Of a stretch of 64,000 nucleotides of DNA, positions 55,351 through 64,000 are shown piece by piece (the first letter of the stretch is position 1; the number at the start of each line of letters is the position of its first letter). This DNA comes from Nigrospora sphaerica (taxonomy: Eukaryota > Ascomycota > Sordariomycetes > Amphisphaeriales > Apiosporaceae): positions 1,426,001-1,490,000 of the forward strand of contig JAGVVL010000027.1 in the NCBI GenBank assembly GCA_018287875.1, written 5' to 3'. The notes beneath the pieces are model-generated. The model worked only from the letters and a program-made list of their open reading frames with translations, did no database searches and had not been told where the DNA came from. Position numbers and translations under genes: made by a program.

Positions 55351-56009
55351 GGCGACAAGTGGGCTTGGGCGGGCGGCTTGCGGCGGAAAGACGCTGATGG
55401 GAACATAACGAAGTTTCTCTTATGTGCTTGCGGCGCACATTCGATTGCCAGCCTCGGCCAGGGTCCGCAAGCGTGAAAAGCAAGCGTGCCGACTTCCGTG
55501 GACCCATCAGTGGATTTACCTATTTGAGCTGCTGGCAAATTCTGGTCCGGAGAAAGTTGCTGGCTTTTCCGCCGGATGGCTCTGTGGGTTCGGTCTAGTG
55601 CCCAGGACCGCGCGTTCTACCCCAATTTAATTGCTCAGCCCCTACATGATACTATGCTAAATACCGGCTACCGGGGTATCCTAGCGCTCCTACTACCACC
55701 CCAACTGCTGGTCGTTTAACTGTCAAGCCCTAGCCACATTTCCAGTGCCGGAGCCGCTCCCGCACCACTAGACAGGGCGGCCTCCAGCTAAGCCGATACT
55801 GGATATCGGTTGACAAGCGCCATGGTAGTCTGAGCAACTCGGATATCGCCGCTCGCTAGCAAACAGTTAAAATAACAACGTTGGACGGGAAACTACGATT
55901 GAAGGCTCGCGCCTCGGTGCCCGAGATCCGCGAACATCCGACCTGCAGCTGCAGCTATGGCCCTGCTGGATTGTGAGAAAGGTGCATCTAATTTCTGTAA
56001 CTCAAGGAG
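55351..56009. other. Upstream region of the canonical PLC gene
   Basis: No gene seen. It contains the PLC promoter and ends at the TA duplication of the next pogo element. Confidence 0.45.
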
Positions 56010-56011
56010 TA

Positions 56012-57962
56012 AGCTCACCCCCCTACCAAAGAGCCAACCCCCCAAACGGCCAGAGGTCAAGATGACCTCACGCGATGGCAACAGTACGGATCAATTGAAA
56101 GTTCTCAACAACCACAATGGCTACGCACAAGCAGACTGATTCAAGAGACTATGATGCAGTCTCTACCTCAGAATCGACTTCTTCGTCCGATCTGTCTGTG
56201 CGGGCAGCTTCAGACTCCGCAGTGACCGTACCCCCTGCATCCTCAGGGGTCGACATCTCCTCGTTGACTTTGCGCACCTCCAGCATCGTCACGAAACGGT
56301 CCTGAGCGGCTAGCTGAGCCTTACGCCGTTTCTGAGGCTTCTGGCAATCCAGCGCTGTAGCCAACTTGTCTCGTTCGTGCTTTAGACTGGAGATCTCAGC
56401 GGTCGCTTGTTCCCAGGCCTTGCCAGCCTTCCAAAACACCTGGCGTAGCGTTGCGTTGTTATAGACTGGATCAACACCACTAAGGTCCCAGTGGATGACG
56501 CTGATCTCACGTGACGTCCTCGGTGTCTTGACCTCCAGAGCAGACATCTGCGACAGCAGAGGGTCCTCCCTTAGCTGCGGAACACACCAATTTGACCCCT
56601 CTGGCCTGTCGCGGTCATGCTGCCGCGCTAATCGACTATTGAGCGGCTTACTGGGCTCCCTTGGGTAGATACCGGTCGCTCTCCAGCCTGTGGCAATTTG
56701 CTTTGCTATCAGAGCCTCCTTACGAGCCTTATTCCAGGCCTCTAGAAACTCTAGCTTCTTTGGAGTCAGTGTTAAGCTGGTGAGATAGGCGTCACGTAGG
56801 TATTTCCGATAGGCTCGCTTTAACACTGAGAAAGGGCCGAGATTTAACGGCTACAGTACTTAAGAGGTATGAGCTGGCAAAAGGTTGAGCCAGACGCGTG
56901 CCTCGGAATAGGGCATCATGAACTCCTTAGTGCGGTGGCTTACGTGGCCGTCGAGGATGAGTTGCCGCCACTGTTTAGGGTCCTCTGGAGCCGTCAGAGG
57001 CACGAATATCTGCTTCAGCCAGCACAGCGCAATTGAATTGCTGGTCCAGCCAGCCTGTATGGCTTCAAAAGACCAGCTTTCGAAGTCCTGCTCGTCGACC
57101 TAGGAGTTGAACCACTGCTATTGAACTGTTTTGCCCTTGAAAATCACCAGCGGAGGTAGCGCGCGACCAGCGAAGGTAGCGCGCGGCCAGCGGTAGAGAT
57201 TGCTTCTAGAGAGGTCGTCCACTCGCCTCGAGGGGTATCCATGGCGAAGATCTGGCTCATAGCGGCAGGTCCAATGACGAAGGGGCAGTCTCTAAGGCCA
57301 ATCTGAGCATATATCTCATCGAAGTTCCAGGTGTGCTCTAGTGGAATGCTGGCGACGTCTTCGTGGGCCAGCCTTTCGAAGAACTCCTCAATATTGGCGC
57401 GCGAGGCGCCGTTAAGGCGCTGGAAATTCATGCCAGTGGACACCAAGGTCTTGACCTGCAGCCAGCGCTTGAAGAACCGGCGATGCCAGCGTTTTCTAAG
57501 TCGGCGGTGGCTTCTAGAGGTGTTGACGATGGACTGGGCGAATCGACGAAAGCGGCCGTGTGTTGGAGCCCAGCCAAGACGACCTTGAAGTAACACCCAC
57601 GCCACAAGCTGGCGCTCTTGCTTCTCAGTGAGGGCTTGGTGATGCTCCTGAGCATGCCTTTTCAGAGGCTTGCAATTGAATCTGGCAGTCAACTAGTGCC
57701 TGGTAACGTTGTATTTCTTGGCGACTGCGCGGATTGATTAACCTTGAGTCACTTAGAGGAGAGCGGCAGCCAGCTGCACTTCATCCATTGATATTGGTAT
57801 CAAATGAAAGAGCGGAAAACGATTATCCTCGAGATTTTATTATTGTGTTTGTAAAATGTCTGGTTGCTTAAATATTTGGTGTTGAAGGTCTGTGATTGCC
57901 TCATCTGTTGTCCGAAACCAGTGGCTGTTTGGGGGGTTGGCTCTTTGGTAGGGGGGTAAGCT
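56012..57962 (-). mobile_element. Pogo/Fot-type DNA transposon (copy E) with near-perfect TIRs
   Basis: 1951 bp. Inverted repeats of about 40 bp at 56012-56051 and 57923-57962 start AGCT(C/T)ACCCCCCTACC and differ at only two positions. TA duplications at 56010-56011 and 57963-57964. The transposase is on the minus strand. The termini differ in sequence from copy B, so this is another family of the same type. Confidence 0.92.
56149..57692 (-). pseudogene. Transposase of pogo copy E, broken by nonsense changes
   Basis: The N-terminal piece 57692-57144 holds the CENP-B-like domain and the first catalytic Asp (WNFDEIYAQIG). After a frame break, LILDGHVSH carries the second Asp (about 56960). 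The expected TSQVLQPLDLG reads TS-stop-VL-stop-PLNLG (CAA to TAA, CAG to TAG, Asp to Asn), all C-to-T or G-to-A. The C-terminal piece 56826-56149 is open and ends in an acidic tail (TDRSDEEVDSEVETAS). The start codon region further upstream is decayed. Confidence 0.85.
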
Positions 57963-57964
57963 TA

Positions 57965-58353
57965 ACGAGCCGATCGGCGGCGTCTGAGCGAGACGCAGGG
58001 ATGAGCGTCGTGCCCTTGTCCCCCGCTTGCCGAGCCAAGCGAAGCTTCGCTGAGATGCCTGAGCTGGGCGTGGATGCCTATCGGTAGGAACTATTGCTTT
58101 GCTCCACCACGGAGGACGAGTGGATCGTCTCCCCGAGGCCACACAGCCAACCCGAATTGATGCGCAGCAGCGCCAGTTGGAGTGCCTCAAAGGACCGGGC
58201 CCGGACGCGCAGCAGCCACCTCGCCTGCATGCGGCCTTGTCTTGTTTCGTTGGCTTCCGCGACCGAGGCGGAGCTGAGGAAGAGCATCTGCCACAGCAGC
58301 GGCTGCATCACAAAGGCCGGTGTGGACCCCGCCCCAGCTTCTTATTAGCAGTC
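57965..58353. other. Intergenic between pogo copy E and the NRPS repeats
   Basis: GC-rich, with short frames on both strands and no supported gene. Confidence 0.4.
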
Positions 58354-58630
58354 CATTAGGCTCGACACGCGAGATATCTCGTGCAATACATGTAGATAGA
58401 CTCTCGCACGCAGGATACCCCTCGGGAGGCGGGACACTTTCCCGATGCGGCGATAATGCAACCACCCATCCACCTATTCATCTCTCTTCTGCTCATTGGG
58501 CTCGACATGCGGAATATCTCGTGTAATTACATGTAGATAGACGCTCGCACGCCAGATGCCCCTCGGGAAGCGGGACACTGTCCCAATGCGGCGGTAATGC
58601 AACCAACCATCCATCCATCTCTTTTCTGCT
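58354..58630. repeat. Tandem repeat, two units of about 138 bp, next to the NRPS stop
   Basis: Units 58354-58493 and 58494-58630 share GGCTCGACA, ATGTAGATAGAC, CTCGCACGC, CCCCTCGGGA, GCGGGACACT and TAATGCAACCA in order. A third, inverted, copy is at 14891-14980. The second unit ends 44 bp after the NRPS stop codon on the NRPS coding strand. Confidence 0.8.
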
Positions 58631-58673
58631 ACTACTCCAGTCATCGACTCATCACACTTGCTTGCTGACATAA

Positions 58674-61600
58674 CTAATAACCGAGGGACTGAATAAGGGA
58701 GGCCTGCTCTCCGAGCGTCGGACACTGGAGCAGTTGGTCCAAACCTAGATGGACCTCTAGCTCGTCATAGATTCCCAGGAGCGCCACGGCGACGAGATTC
58801 TCGTTCCAAATGTCGTACATGGATGTCGATGGGGTGGGCATGAGCGCGGCGGCGGTTTGGGCACCTTGACCCGCCAATCCTCTGGCCAGGAGCGTGGCCC
58901 AGGCATGGTCGACGAGCTTCCGCGCCTCTCCACCTGCCACGCCGACGTCTTCGGTGGCCAAGGGTTTGGACGACGGTGGCAGGGCGTTGCCTCCCATGGG
59001 CAAGAGAGGTCGGCCGGTGTCAACATGGTTGTCGGCGCCACTGGCCCCCAGGGCAGCTCCCGAGGCGGACAGGCTGGCGGCGGTGACGGCGGGGAGGGCG
59101 GCGTTCCGGACGTCGGGGAGAGGCACATCGGACCGGGCGTGGCGGCCGAAGTGTTCGAGGGCAACGCAGAGCGACTGCAGCAAGACCTCGGCCTGGGGCC
59201 TGCCGATGGTGTCGCGCATGTACTCGAAATCGATGCTGACAAGGCCCTGGGCCGGCCGCGCCGTCGTGATGATCCAAATGGCGGCGGCGTTGCCCGTGGC
59301 GCCGCGGGCGCGGAGCTCGAAAGGCAGGTCAGGCAGCACCTCGTTTAACTCGTCGGCCAGCGGGATGTTTTGGTGCTGCACCACCGAGGCGGTACCGAAG
59401 AGGGTGCGTTTCTGCGCCGCCGGCCAGTCGGTGGCCTGGTGCATGATGGCGTGCCAGCCGACGTGCTCGTGGTCCAGGCTCTGCGTATACTGCGCGTGCA
59501 GAGCTTCAAGGAACGCGGACGTCGTAGTTGTCGTCATTTGGTCAACTCGGGCCCGCACAGGCGTGATGTCGAGTGTCGGCCCCACGGTGCTCTCGCTGTG
59601 CGCAACGGGCACCATGCGACCCGAAACCAGGCAGCCAAAGGTCACATCGTCGAGGTGCGAGTGCTGCGCGAGCACGACGGCCCACGCCCCCTTGAGGATC
59701 GTGGCGAACGTGTAACCCGAGCTGGACAGGTCCGCCATGGGCACCAGCCGCGTCAGCACCGCCACCGCCCCGTTGTTGGCCGTGGCCGCCGCGTCCGTGA
59801 TGACTGGCGTCAGGCGCGAGCCCTGCAACAGCTGCCGCCAGTAGGCTAGGGACGGCTGCTTCGGCAGGCGCTCTATGCTGTTGGAGTAGGCGTGGAAGGG
59901 GGCCTCGGCAGGCAGGGTGTCCAGGCTGCGCCGGCGCAGGGCGTCCGTGAAGGTGCGCAGGAGGGAGGGGAACGCCAGGCCGTCGTAGTGAGTGTGGCCG
60001 AGCCGCATCACGAGCCGGGCCGTGCCCGTCGCCATGGAGCGCACGATGAAGAACTTGGTGGGGTTAGCAAGGGCGGCCGGGGTCAACCGGCGCGACGCCT
60101 CCAGCTCAATCAGCTTCACGACGAAGCCATCGAGATCCGCCGTGTCGGCGTGGAGCAGCTCCACGGCGGCGTGCGCCCGCGTCGGGGGCAATACCACCTG
60201 CCAAAGACGCCCCTCGGCCACTTTGAGTTGGGTGCGGAGGATGGAATGGTGAACCACGAGCTGTCGACACGCGGCACGGATGCTCTGGTAACTAAACGTC
60301 TCTAGGAAGTTGAGGCTGAAGTAGTTGACGAACCCCCTCACGCGCAGGTGGGCGAACTCGTACGCCAGAATCTGGTGAGTCAAAGCCGGTGCAATGATGG
60401 CGTCGCTTCCCAATGACGCATCGCCCAGAATCTTCTGCCGGAGGTTCTCATCGAATTCCTCGCATGGTCCGGCGCTCATTGCAGCCTCCGCATCTTCCAT
60501 CGCGTCTCCCGTGCGCGGCTCGATGTGAAGACAGAGGTCTGCCAGCACGGGTCGTTTGAAGATATCGGAAACACGTAACGTGATACCCTTGGCAGCAGCG
60601 ATGGCTATGAGCCGCATCGCGCTGATGGAATCGCCCCCGAGCCGGAAGAAATTGTCGCGTCTGCCGATCTCGCCGACGTCGGTATTGAGCATTTGCGCCC
60701 AGGCCGCGGCCATCTTCTTTTCGAGGGTACTGCAAGGGGGCTCGTGGAGACTCTTGGCGCCGCGGAGGAACCGCAGCGTGTCGACGGGGATGGACTCGGC
60801 GAGCTCTTGTAGCTTCTTGCGGTCCCGCTTGCTGGAAGTATTCAGTGGTATCGCACTCAAGGGAATGTACAGCGACGGGACCATGTAGAAAGGAAGCCTT
60901 TGGGTGATGGCAGTGGACACCTCGCTCCAAGACTCGGCAAGCCGTTGTACCTGCTTGCTCTCGAGGGCGGAGCCGATAAGCAACGGGCCCAATCCATTGT
61001 CGGATGCTGGCGCGACATTGCCGGGGGGCACCACGAATGCCACCAAAGCGACGGCATCTCGACTCTCCTGAGGAAGCTGGACGATGTCGGCAATGACTTG
61101 GTACTGAGGCAAAAGCTCGCCGAGGTGGTGCTCAACCTCGGCCAGCTCGATTCTCTGTCCTCGGAGCTTGGCCTGGGTGTCTTTGCGTCCCATGAAGAGC
61201 AAACCGCCGTCGTCGTCGTATCGCACGATATCTCCCGTTTTGTAGCAGCGCCGGGGACCGCTGGTGAGGCTGGGAAAATCGCGCATCCATGCGAGGTTCT
61301 CGACGAACGAGGCGCGCGTTCTCTCCTCCTCGCCCATGTACCGCAGGGCTAGACAGGGGCCCTCGATGAGGAGCTCGCCGGGCGCGCCGACGGGCATCAG
61401 CTTGTCGGCGTTGTTGGGGTCAACGATCCAGCTGGTGCAGCCGACGGCTTTGCCGATGCGACCCGGCTTGTGGTTGCTCGATTCCAGGACGCACACGACG
61501 GTGCACTCGGTCGGTCCGTACCCGTTGCTTACGCGGCGGCCGCTCCATCTCTCAATGTCCCGACTCGTCACCACTTCGGCGCCCAGCGCGATGGCCTTGA

Positions 61601-64000
61601 TTGCGGGGAGCTGCTCTGGCTCCAACAGGGAGGCTACGCGCGGCGTGATGGCCGCGAAGTTGACCGAGTATTTCCGCACGGCCGCATTCAGGTCGAGGTT
61701 GCACTCGTCCGTCGAGGGGATACAAACACAGGCCCCCGCCAGGAGCGTGCCAAATATCTCCAGCACGCACGCGTCGAATGTGTACGAGGAGAACTGGAGC
61801 ACGCGGCTGTTCCTTTCGATCCCCATGGCCGAGCCGTGCGCGAGTGTGCTCGAAATGGTAGCCGAGTGGGGGACGACAACGCCCTTGGGGTTGCCGGTGC
61901 TGCCCGAGGTGAAGACGACGTATGCCACTGCGTTGGCGTCCGGAACGTCGCAAGACGGCGGAGGGGCCGCCTGCGCGCTTTTCGTAAATTCCAGAAGCTG
62001 GGGGGATATCTTCTGGATGGACAGGTCCGCGAGAGAAGACGACGCCGCCAGCTCTTCGGAGGTAAGCAAGAACTTGATCGACGCCTGCTCGATGATCAAG
62101 TTGAGACGGCTGACGGGATGCTGGGGATCCAGCGCCACAAAAGCTGCGCCAGCCTGGAGAATGGCGAGCATCATCACCGGCACCCATTTCGATTTCGTGT
62201 GGCTCAGCGCCACGAAATCCTGCTGGGGCCCAGCGCCGACCCCCAAACTGCGCAGGTGGTGGGCGAGGCCGCTTGAAAGCGCCGTCAGCTCGGCGTAGGT
62301 CAGATCCCCATCCCACGCACTCACGGCGGGGGCATCTGGTTGGGATTTCGCAAAGGCGCCAATGATGTCGTGCACCGCTGTCTGCGTGGGCGCCTGGTGG
62401 CCCAGCGCGTTCCAATGGCGAATGAGCGACACGTCGGCGGGCCCGGCCAGATCCAGCCCAGATACCGGGGTATAGGGGGACTTGAGCAGCAGGGACGCAA
62501 TGTGGCCGAGCTGGGTCAACATGCGGCGCAGCGACTCGGTGTCGACAACGCTCGAGTCGAACGTGGACGACAGGCGGAGCTGTTCCTTGCCGACGTGGAC
62601 CTCGACGGCGAGGGGATAGGTCAAGGAGGCCGGAGATTCGGCAGACTTTGGGTGTCTGACCTCGTGGAAAAGCCGCGCACACTCGGCGCTTTCTTCGCTC
62701 CATTCAGGCTGCACAACGAAGAGACTCAGGAACTGGCATGCAGCTTTGGCCGACTCGCTCAACTTGGAAATGGCCCGCAGCCCGACTTGCTCAAACGGGA
62801 TCATCTCGGTCGCTTGGTGCTGCGCCCGCGCGAGAACCTCCTGGACCGTCATATCCTCCTCCCAGCGCAGGCGCAGCGGCACCGTCACGATGGTGGGGCC
62901 CATCATGGCCTCAATCATGGGCACCGGAGCGTTGCGGCCACTGAGCGTGGTTCCGAAGACGACGTCGTGGGACCCGGTGTAGGCACCGATAAGGAGGGCA
63001 TACGCCGTGCGCAGGAGGGTGGAAATCGTGATCCCTTCGGCCGCCTGGGTTTTCCACGGGATGACAATCTCCTCGGCTCCATCGGCTGTGTACTCGGAGA
63101 CGGGAAAGTTCAGCGCCGGGGGGAACTGCGAGGCACCGGCGCCGTCCAGGTACGACTTCCAGAAGTGGTTCGCCGCCGCAGTGTCCAGCTGTTGCACGTA
63201 CTGGATGAATCGGTTGAAGGCCGGCGTCCTGGGGGCGAAGAGGTGGTTGTAAGCCTTCGTCACCGCCTCTTTGATGAGCGGCATCGAGCAACCGTCGTAA
63301 AGGGCGTGGTGGATGGTCCACACGAAGTAGGCATCAGCGTGCGGGTCCGCCGAGCTGATGAGTCCGTAGCGCGTCAGAGCGGTGCCGAGGTCCATCTTGC
63401 GCTGTTCGTCCTCGGCGAGGTAGGCATCCAGAGACGAAGCCGTCCGCCACTCGAGGGCCGCATCGGTTCTTAGCACGGCTTGCATGGTACCGTACGCCTC
63501 AAGGTGGACCAAGCGCGTGCGAAGAACGGCGTTCGCGTCCATGACGTGCTCCCAAGCCCGCTTGAAGCGCTCCGTGTTCACGCCCCGGAGGCGGAAGACG
63601 TCGCGGACGATGTAGCTTCCCTCCTCCTTAACCGACAACGAGACCAGCCCTTGCTGCAGGGCAGTGGCTGGGTAAAGGTCCTGGATCGCCTCCAGTGGCA
63701 CTTTGCACTCGTTGGCCGCCTCCTGGTGGACCAGGGCGTCGAACGCGGTCACGAGCGAAAAGGGGGCGATGGCCGCGCCGACCTCGGTTTCCACGCCCTC
63801 AACGCCCGCACACAAGTCCGCAAGCACAGGCGACTTGAAAATTTGGGCCACGGTGATGACCAGCCCAGCCGACCGCGCCGCCGTGACGAGCTTCATGGCG
63901 GAGATGGAATCGCCACCAAGCTGGAAGAAGTTATCTTGAATGCCAACACTCGACACGTCCACCTGAAGCACCGCCGCCCAGGCCGACTGCATGGCTCTCT
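58674..64000 (-). CDS. Non-ribosomal peptide synthetase, C-terminal part (T-C-A-T-C-T*), N-terminus outside window
   Basis: A single open frame of more than 1772 codons running off the right edge. Counting from the Met at 63992: carrier domain T1 with FFQLGGDSI (Ser29); condensation C1 (about 75-510) with IHHALYDG at 227-234; adenylation A (about 535-1065) with FTSGSTGNPKG (694-704), FDACVLEI, YGPTE (825-829), YKTGD (917-921) and NTSSKRDRK (Lys1055); T2 with FFRLGGDSI (Ser1122); C2 (about 1190-1600) with GHTHYDG (His1333 catalytic, first His replaced by Gly). The last 48 residues look like a carrier fold but read MYDIWNENLVAVALL, with Asn in place of the pantetheine Ser. A tentative pocket code is D-A-L-A-I-L-G-V-V-K; no substrate is proposed. 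Cytosolic assembly-line enzyme. Confidence 0.93.
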   Translation of the reverse strand, partial: RAMQSAWAAVLQVDVSSVGIQDNFFQLGGDSISAMKLVTAARSAGLVITVAQIFKSPVLADLCAGVEGVETEVGAAIAPFSLVTAFDALVHQEAANECKVPLEAIQDLYPATALQQGLVSLSVKEEGSYIVRDVFRLRGVNTERFKRAWEHVMDANAVLRTRLVHLEAYGTMQAVLRTDAALEWRTASSLDAYLAEDEQRKMDLGTALTRYGLISSADPHADAYFVWTIHHALYDGCSMPLIKEAVTKAYNHLFAPRTPAFNRFIQYVQQLDTAAANHFWKSYLDGAGASQFPPALNFPVSEYTADGAEEIVIPWKTQAAEGITISTLLRTAYALLIGAYTGSHDVVFGTTLSGRNAPVPMIEAMMGPTIVTVPLRLRWEEDMTVQEVLARAQHQATEMIPFEQVGLRAISKLSESAKAACQFLSLFVVQPEWSEESAECARLFHEVRHPKSAESPASLTYPLAVEVHVGKEQLRLSSTFDSSVVDTESLRRMLTQLGHIASLLLKSPYTPVSGLDLAGPADVSLIRHWNALGHQAPTQTAVHDIIGAFAKSQPDAPAVSAWDGDLTYAELTALSSGLAHHLRSLGVGAGPQQDFVALSHTKSKWVPVMMLAILQAGAAFVALDPQHPVSRLNLIIEQASIKFLLTSEELAASSSLADLSIQKISPQLLEFTKSAQAAPPPSCDVPDANAVAYVVFTSGSTGNPKGVVVPHSATISSTLAHGSAMGIERNSRVLQFSSYTFDACVLEIFGTLLAGACVCIPSTDECNLDLNAAVRKYSVNFAAITPRVASLLEPEQLPAIKAIALGAEVVTSRDIERWSGRRVSNGYGPTECTVVCVLESSNHKPGRIGKAVGCTSWIVDPNNADKLMPVGAPGELLIEGPCLALRYMGEEERTRASFVENLAWMRDFPSLTSGPRRCYKTGDIVRYDDDGGLLFMGRKDTQAKLRGQRIELAEVEHHLGELLPQYQVIADIVQLPQESRDAVALVAFVVPPGNVAPASDNGLGPLLIGSALESKQVQRLAESWSEVSTAITQRLPFYMVPSLYIPLSAIPLNTSSKRDRKKLQELAESIPVDTLRFLRGAKSLHEPPCSTLEKKMAAAWAQMLNTDVGEIGRRDNFFRLGGDSISAMRLIAIAAAKGITLRVSDIFKRPVLADLCLHIEPRTGDAMEDAEAAMSAGPCEEFDENLRQKILGDASLGSDAIIAPALTHQILAYEFAHLRVRGFVNYFSLNFLETFSYQSIRAACRQLVVHHSILRTQLKVAEGRLWQVVLPPTRAHAAVELLHADTADLDGFVVKLIELEASRRLTPAALANPTKFFIVRSMATGTARLVMRLGHTHYDGLAFPSLLRTFTDALRRRSLDTLPAEAPFHAYSNSIERLPKQPSLAYWRQLLQGSRLTPVITDAAATANNGAVAVLTRLVPMADLSSSGYTFATILKGAWAVVLAQHSHLDDVTFGCLVSGRMVPVAHSESTVGPTLDITPVRARVDQMTTTTTSAFLEALHAQYTQSLDHEHVGWHAIMHQATDWPAAQKRTLFGTASVVQHQNIPLADELNEVLPDLPFELRARGATGNAAAIWIITTARPAQGLVSIDFEYMRDTIGRPQAEVLLQSLCVALEHFGRHARSDVPLPDVRNAALPAVTAASLSASGAALGASGADNHVDTGRPLLPMGGNALPPSSKPLATEDVGVAGGEARKLVDHAWATLLARGLAGQGAQTAAALMPTPSTSMYDIWNENLVAVALLGIYDELEVHLGLDQLLQCPTLGEQASLIQSLGY

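Noticed and set aside
61264..63473. Two long plus-strand frames (344 and 377 codons) inside the NRPS
   Set aside because: Antisense shadows of a GC-rich coding sequence; they contain no domain, while the minus strand gives perfect NRPS motifs throughout.
1..64000. tRNA or rRNA genes, and CRISPR-like spaced repeats
   Set aside because: I looked for tRNA B-box-like sequences and for regularly spaced short repeats. Nothing met a reasonable standard, and CRISPR is not expected in a fungus.

Overview
This is a window of filamentous ascomycete genomic DNA, probably from an insect- or soil-associated Hypocreales-type fungus. The host class is clear from short introns (about 46-140 bp, GT...AG, with CTRAC-like branch sites), several cytochrome P450s, an NRPS, a NACHT-type STAND receptor, Tad-like LINEs, pogo/Fot-type DNA transposons and solo LTRs. 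The order is an inference from gene style only. All gene models were assembled by eye from open frames and splice sites. In each complete multi-exon model the exon lengths sum to a multiple of three.

Layout. (1) 0-5 kb: a NACHT receptor gene running off the left edge, an intact Tc1/mariner-IS630-type transposase, and a decayed gene of unknown family. (2) 5-30 kb: a metabolic block with few transposons. It holds a P450, a TauD-type Fe/2-oxoglutarate dioxygenase with a His/Met/Gly-rich tail, a DHA1 exporter, an SDR, an Atg22-like transporter, a second P450 and, head to head with it, an isocyanide/dityrosine-type synthase (DIT1/PvcA family). A pogo pseudogene, an ankyrin relic and solo LTRs interrupt it. 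(3) 32-50 kb: a transposon-dense block. Two Tad-type LINE remnants lie tail to tail around a solo LTR, a pogo element is nested in one of them, and a third LINE fragment lies beyond. A P450 related to the first one (41-42.7 kb), a helicase fragment and a decayed Thr-rich secreted-protein gene survive between them. (4) 50-55.4 kb: two tandem phosphoinositide phospholipase C genes, one with most calcium ligands replaced. (5) 56-64 kb: a pogo element with clear terminal inverted repeats, then the 3' part of an NRPS (T-C-A-T-C-degenerate T) that continues past the right edge.

How the genes may work together. The strongest biological unit is the DIT-like set: the DIT1/PvcA synthase (27.4-29.3 kb), the divergently transcribed P450 with a CYP56/DIT2-like sequence (23.9-25.6 kb) and a DHA1 exporter of the Dtr1/Qdr type (15.9-17.7 kb). 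These correspond to the synthase, oxidase and exporter of the yeast dityrosine pathway. Around them are a TauD-type oxygenase (a class that partners isocyanide synthases in bacteria), an SDR, an Atg22-like transporter and extra P450s. I read it as a candidate isocyanide-derived metabolite cluster. Whether the 41 kb P450 and the NRPS belong to the same cluster, or were separated from it by transposon invasion, cannot be decided from sequence alone.

Many transposon copies carry C-to-T-type nonsense changes (Trp, Gln and Arg codons to stops), which resembles repeat-induced point mutation. The Tc1/IS630-type transposase is open throughout and so looks younger.
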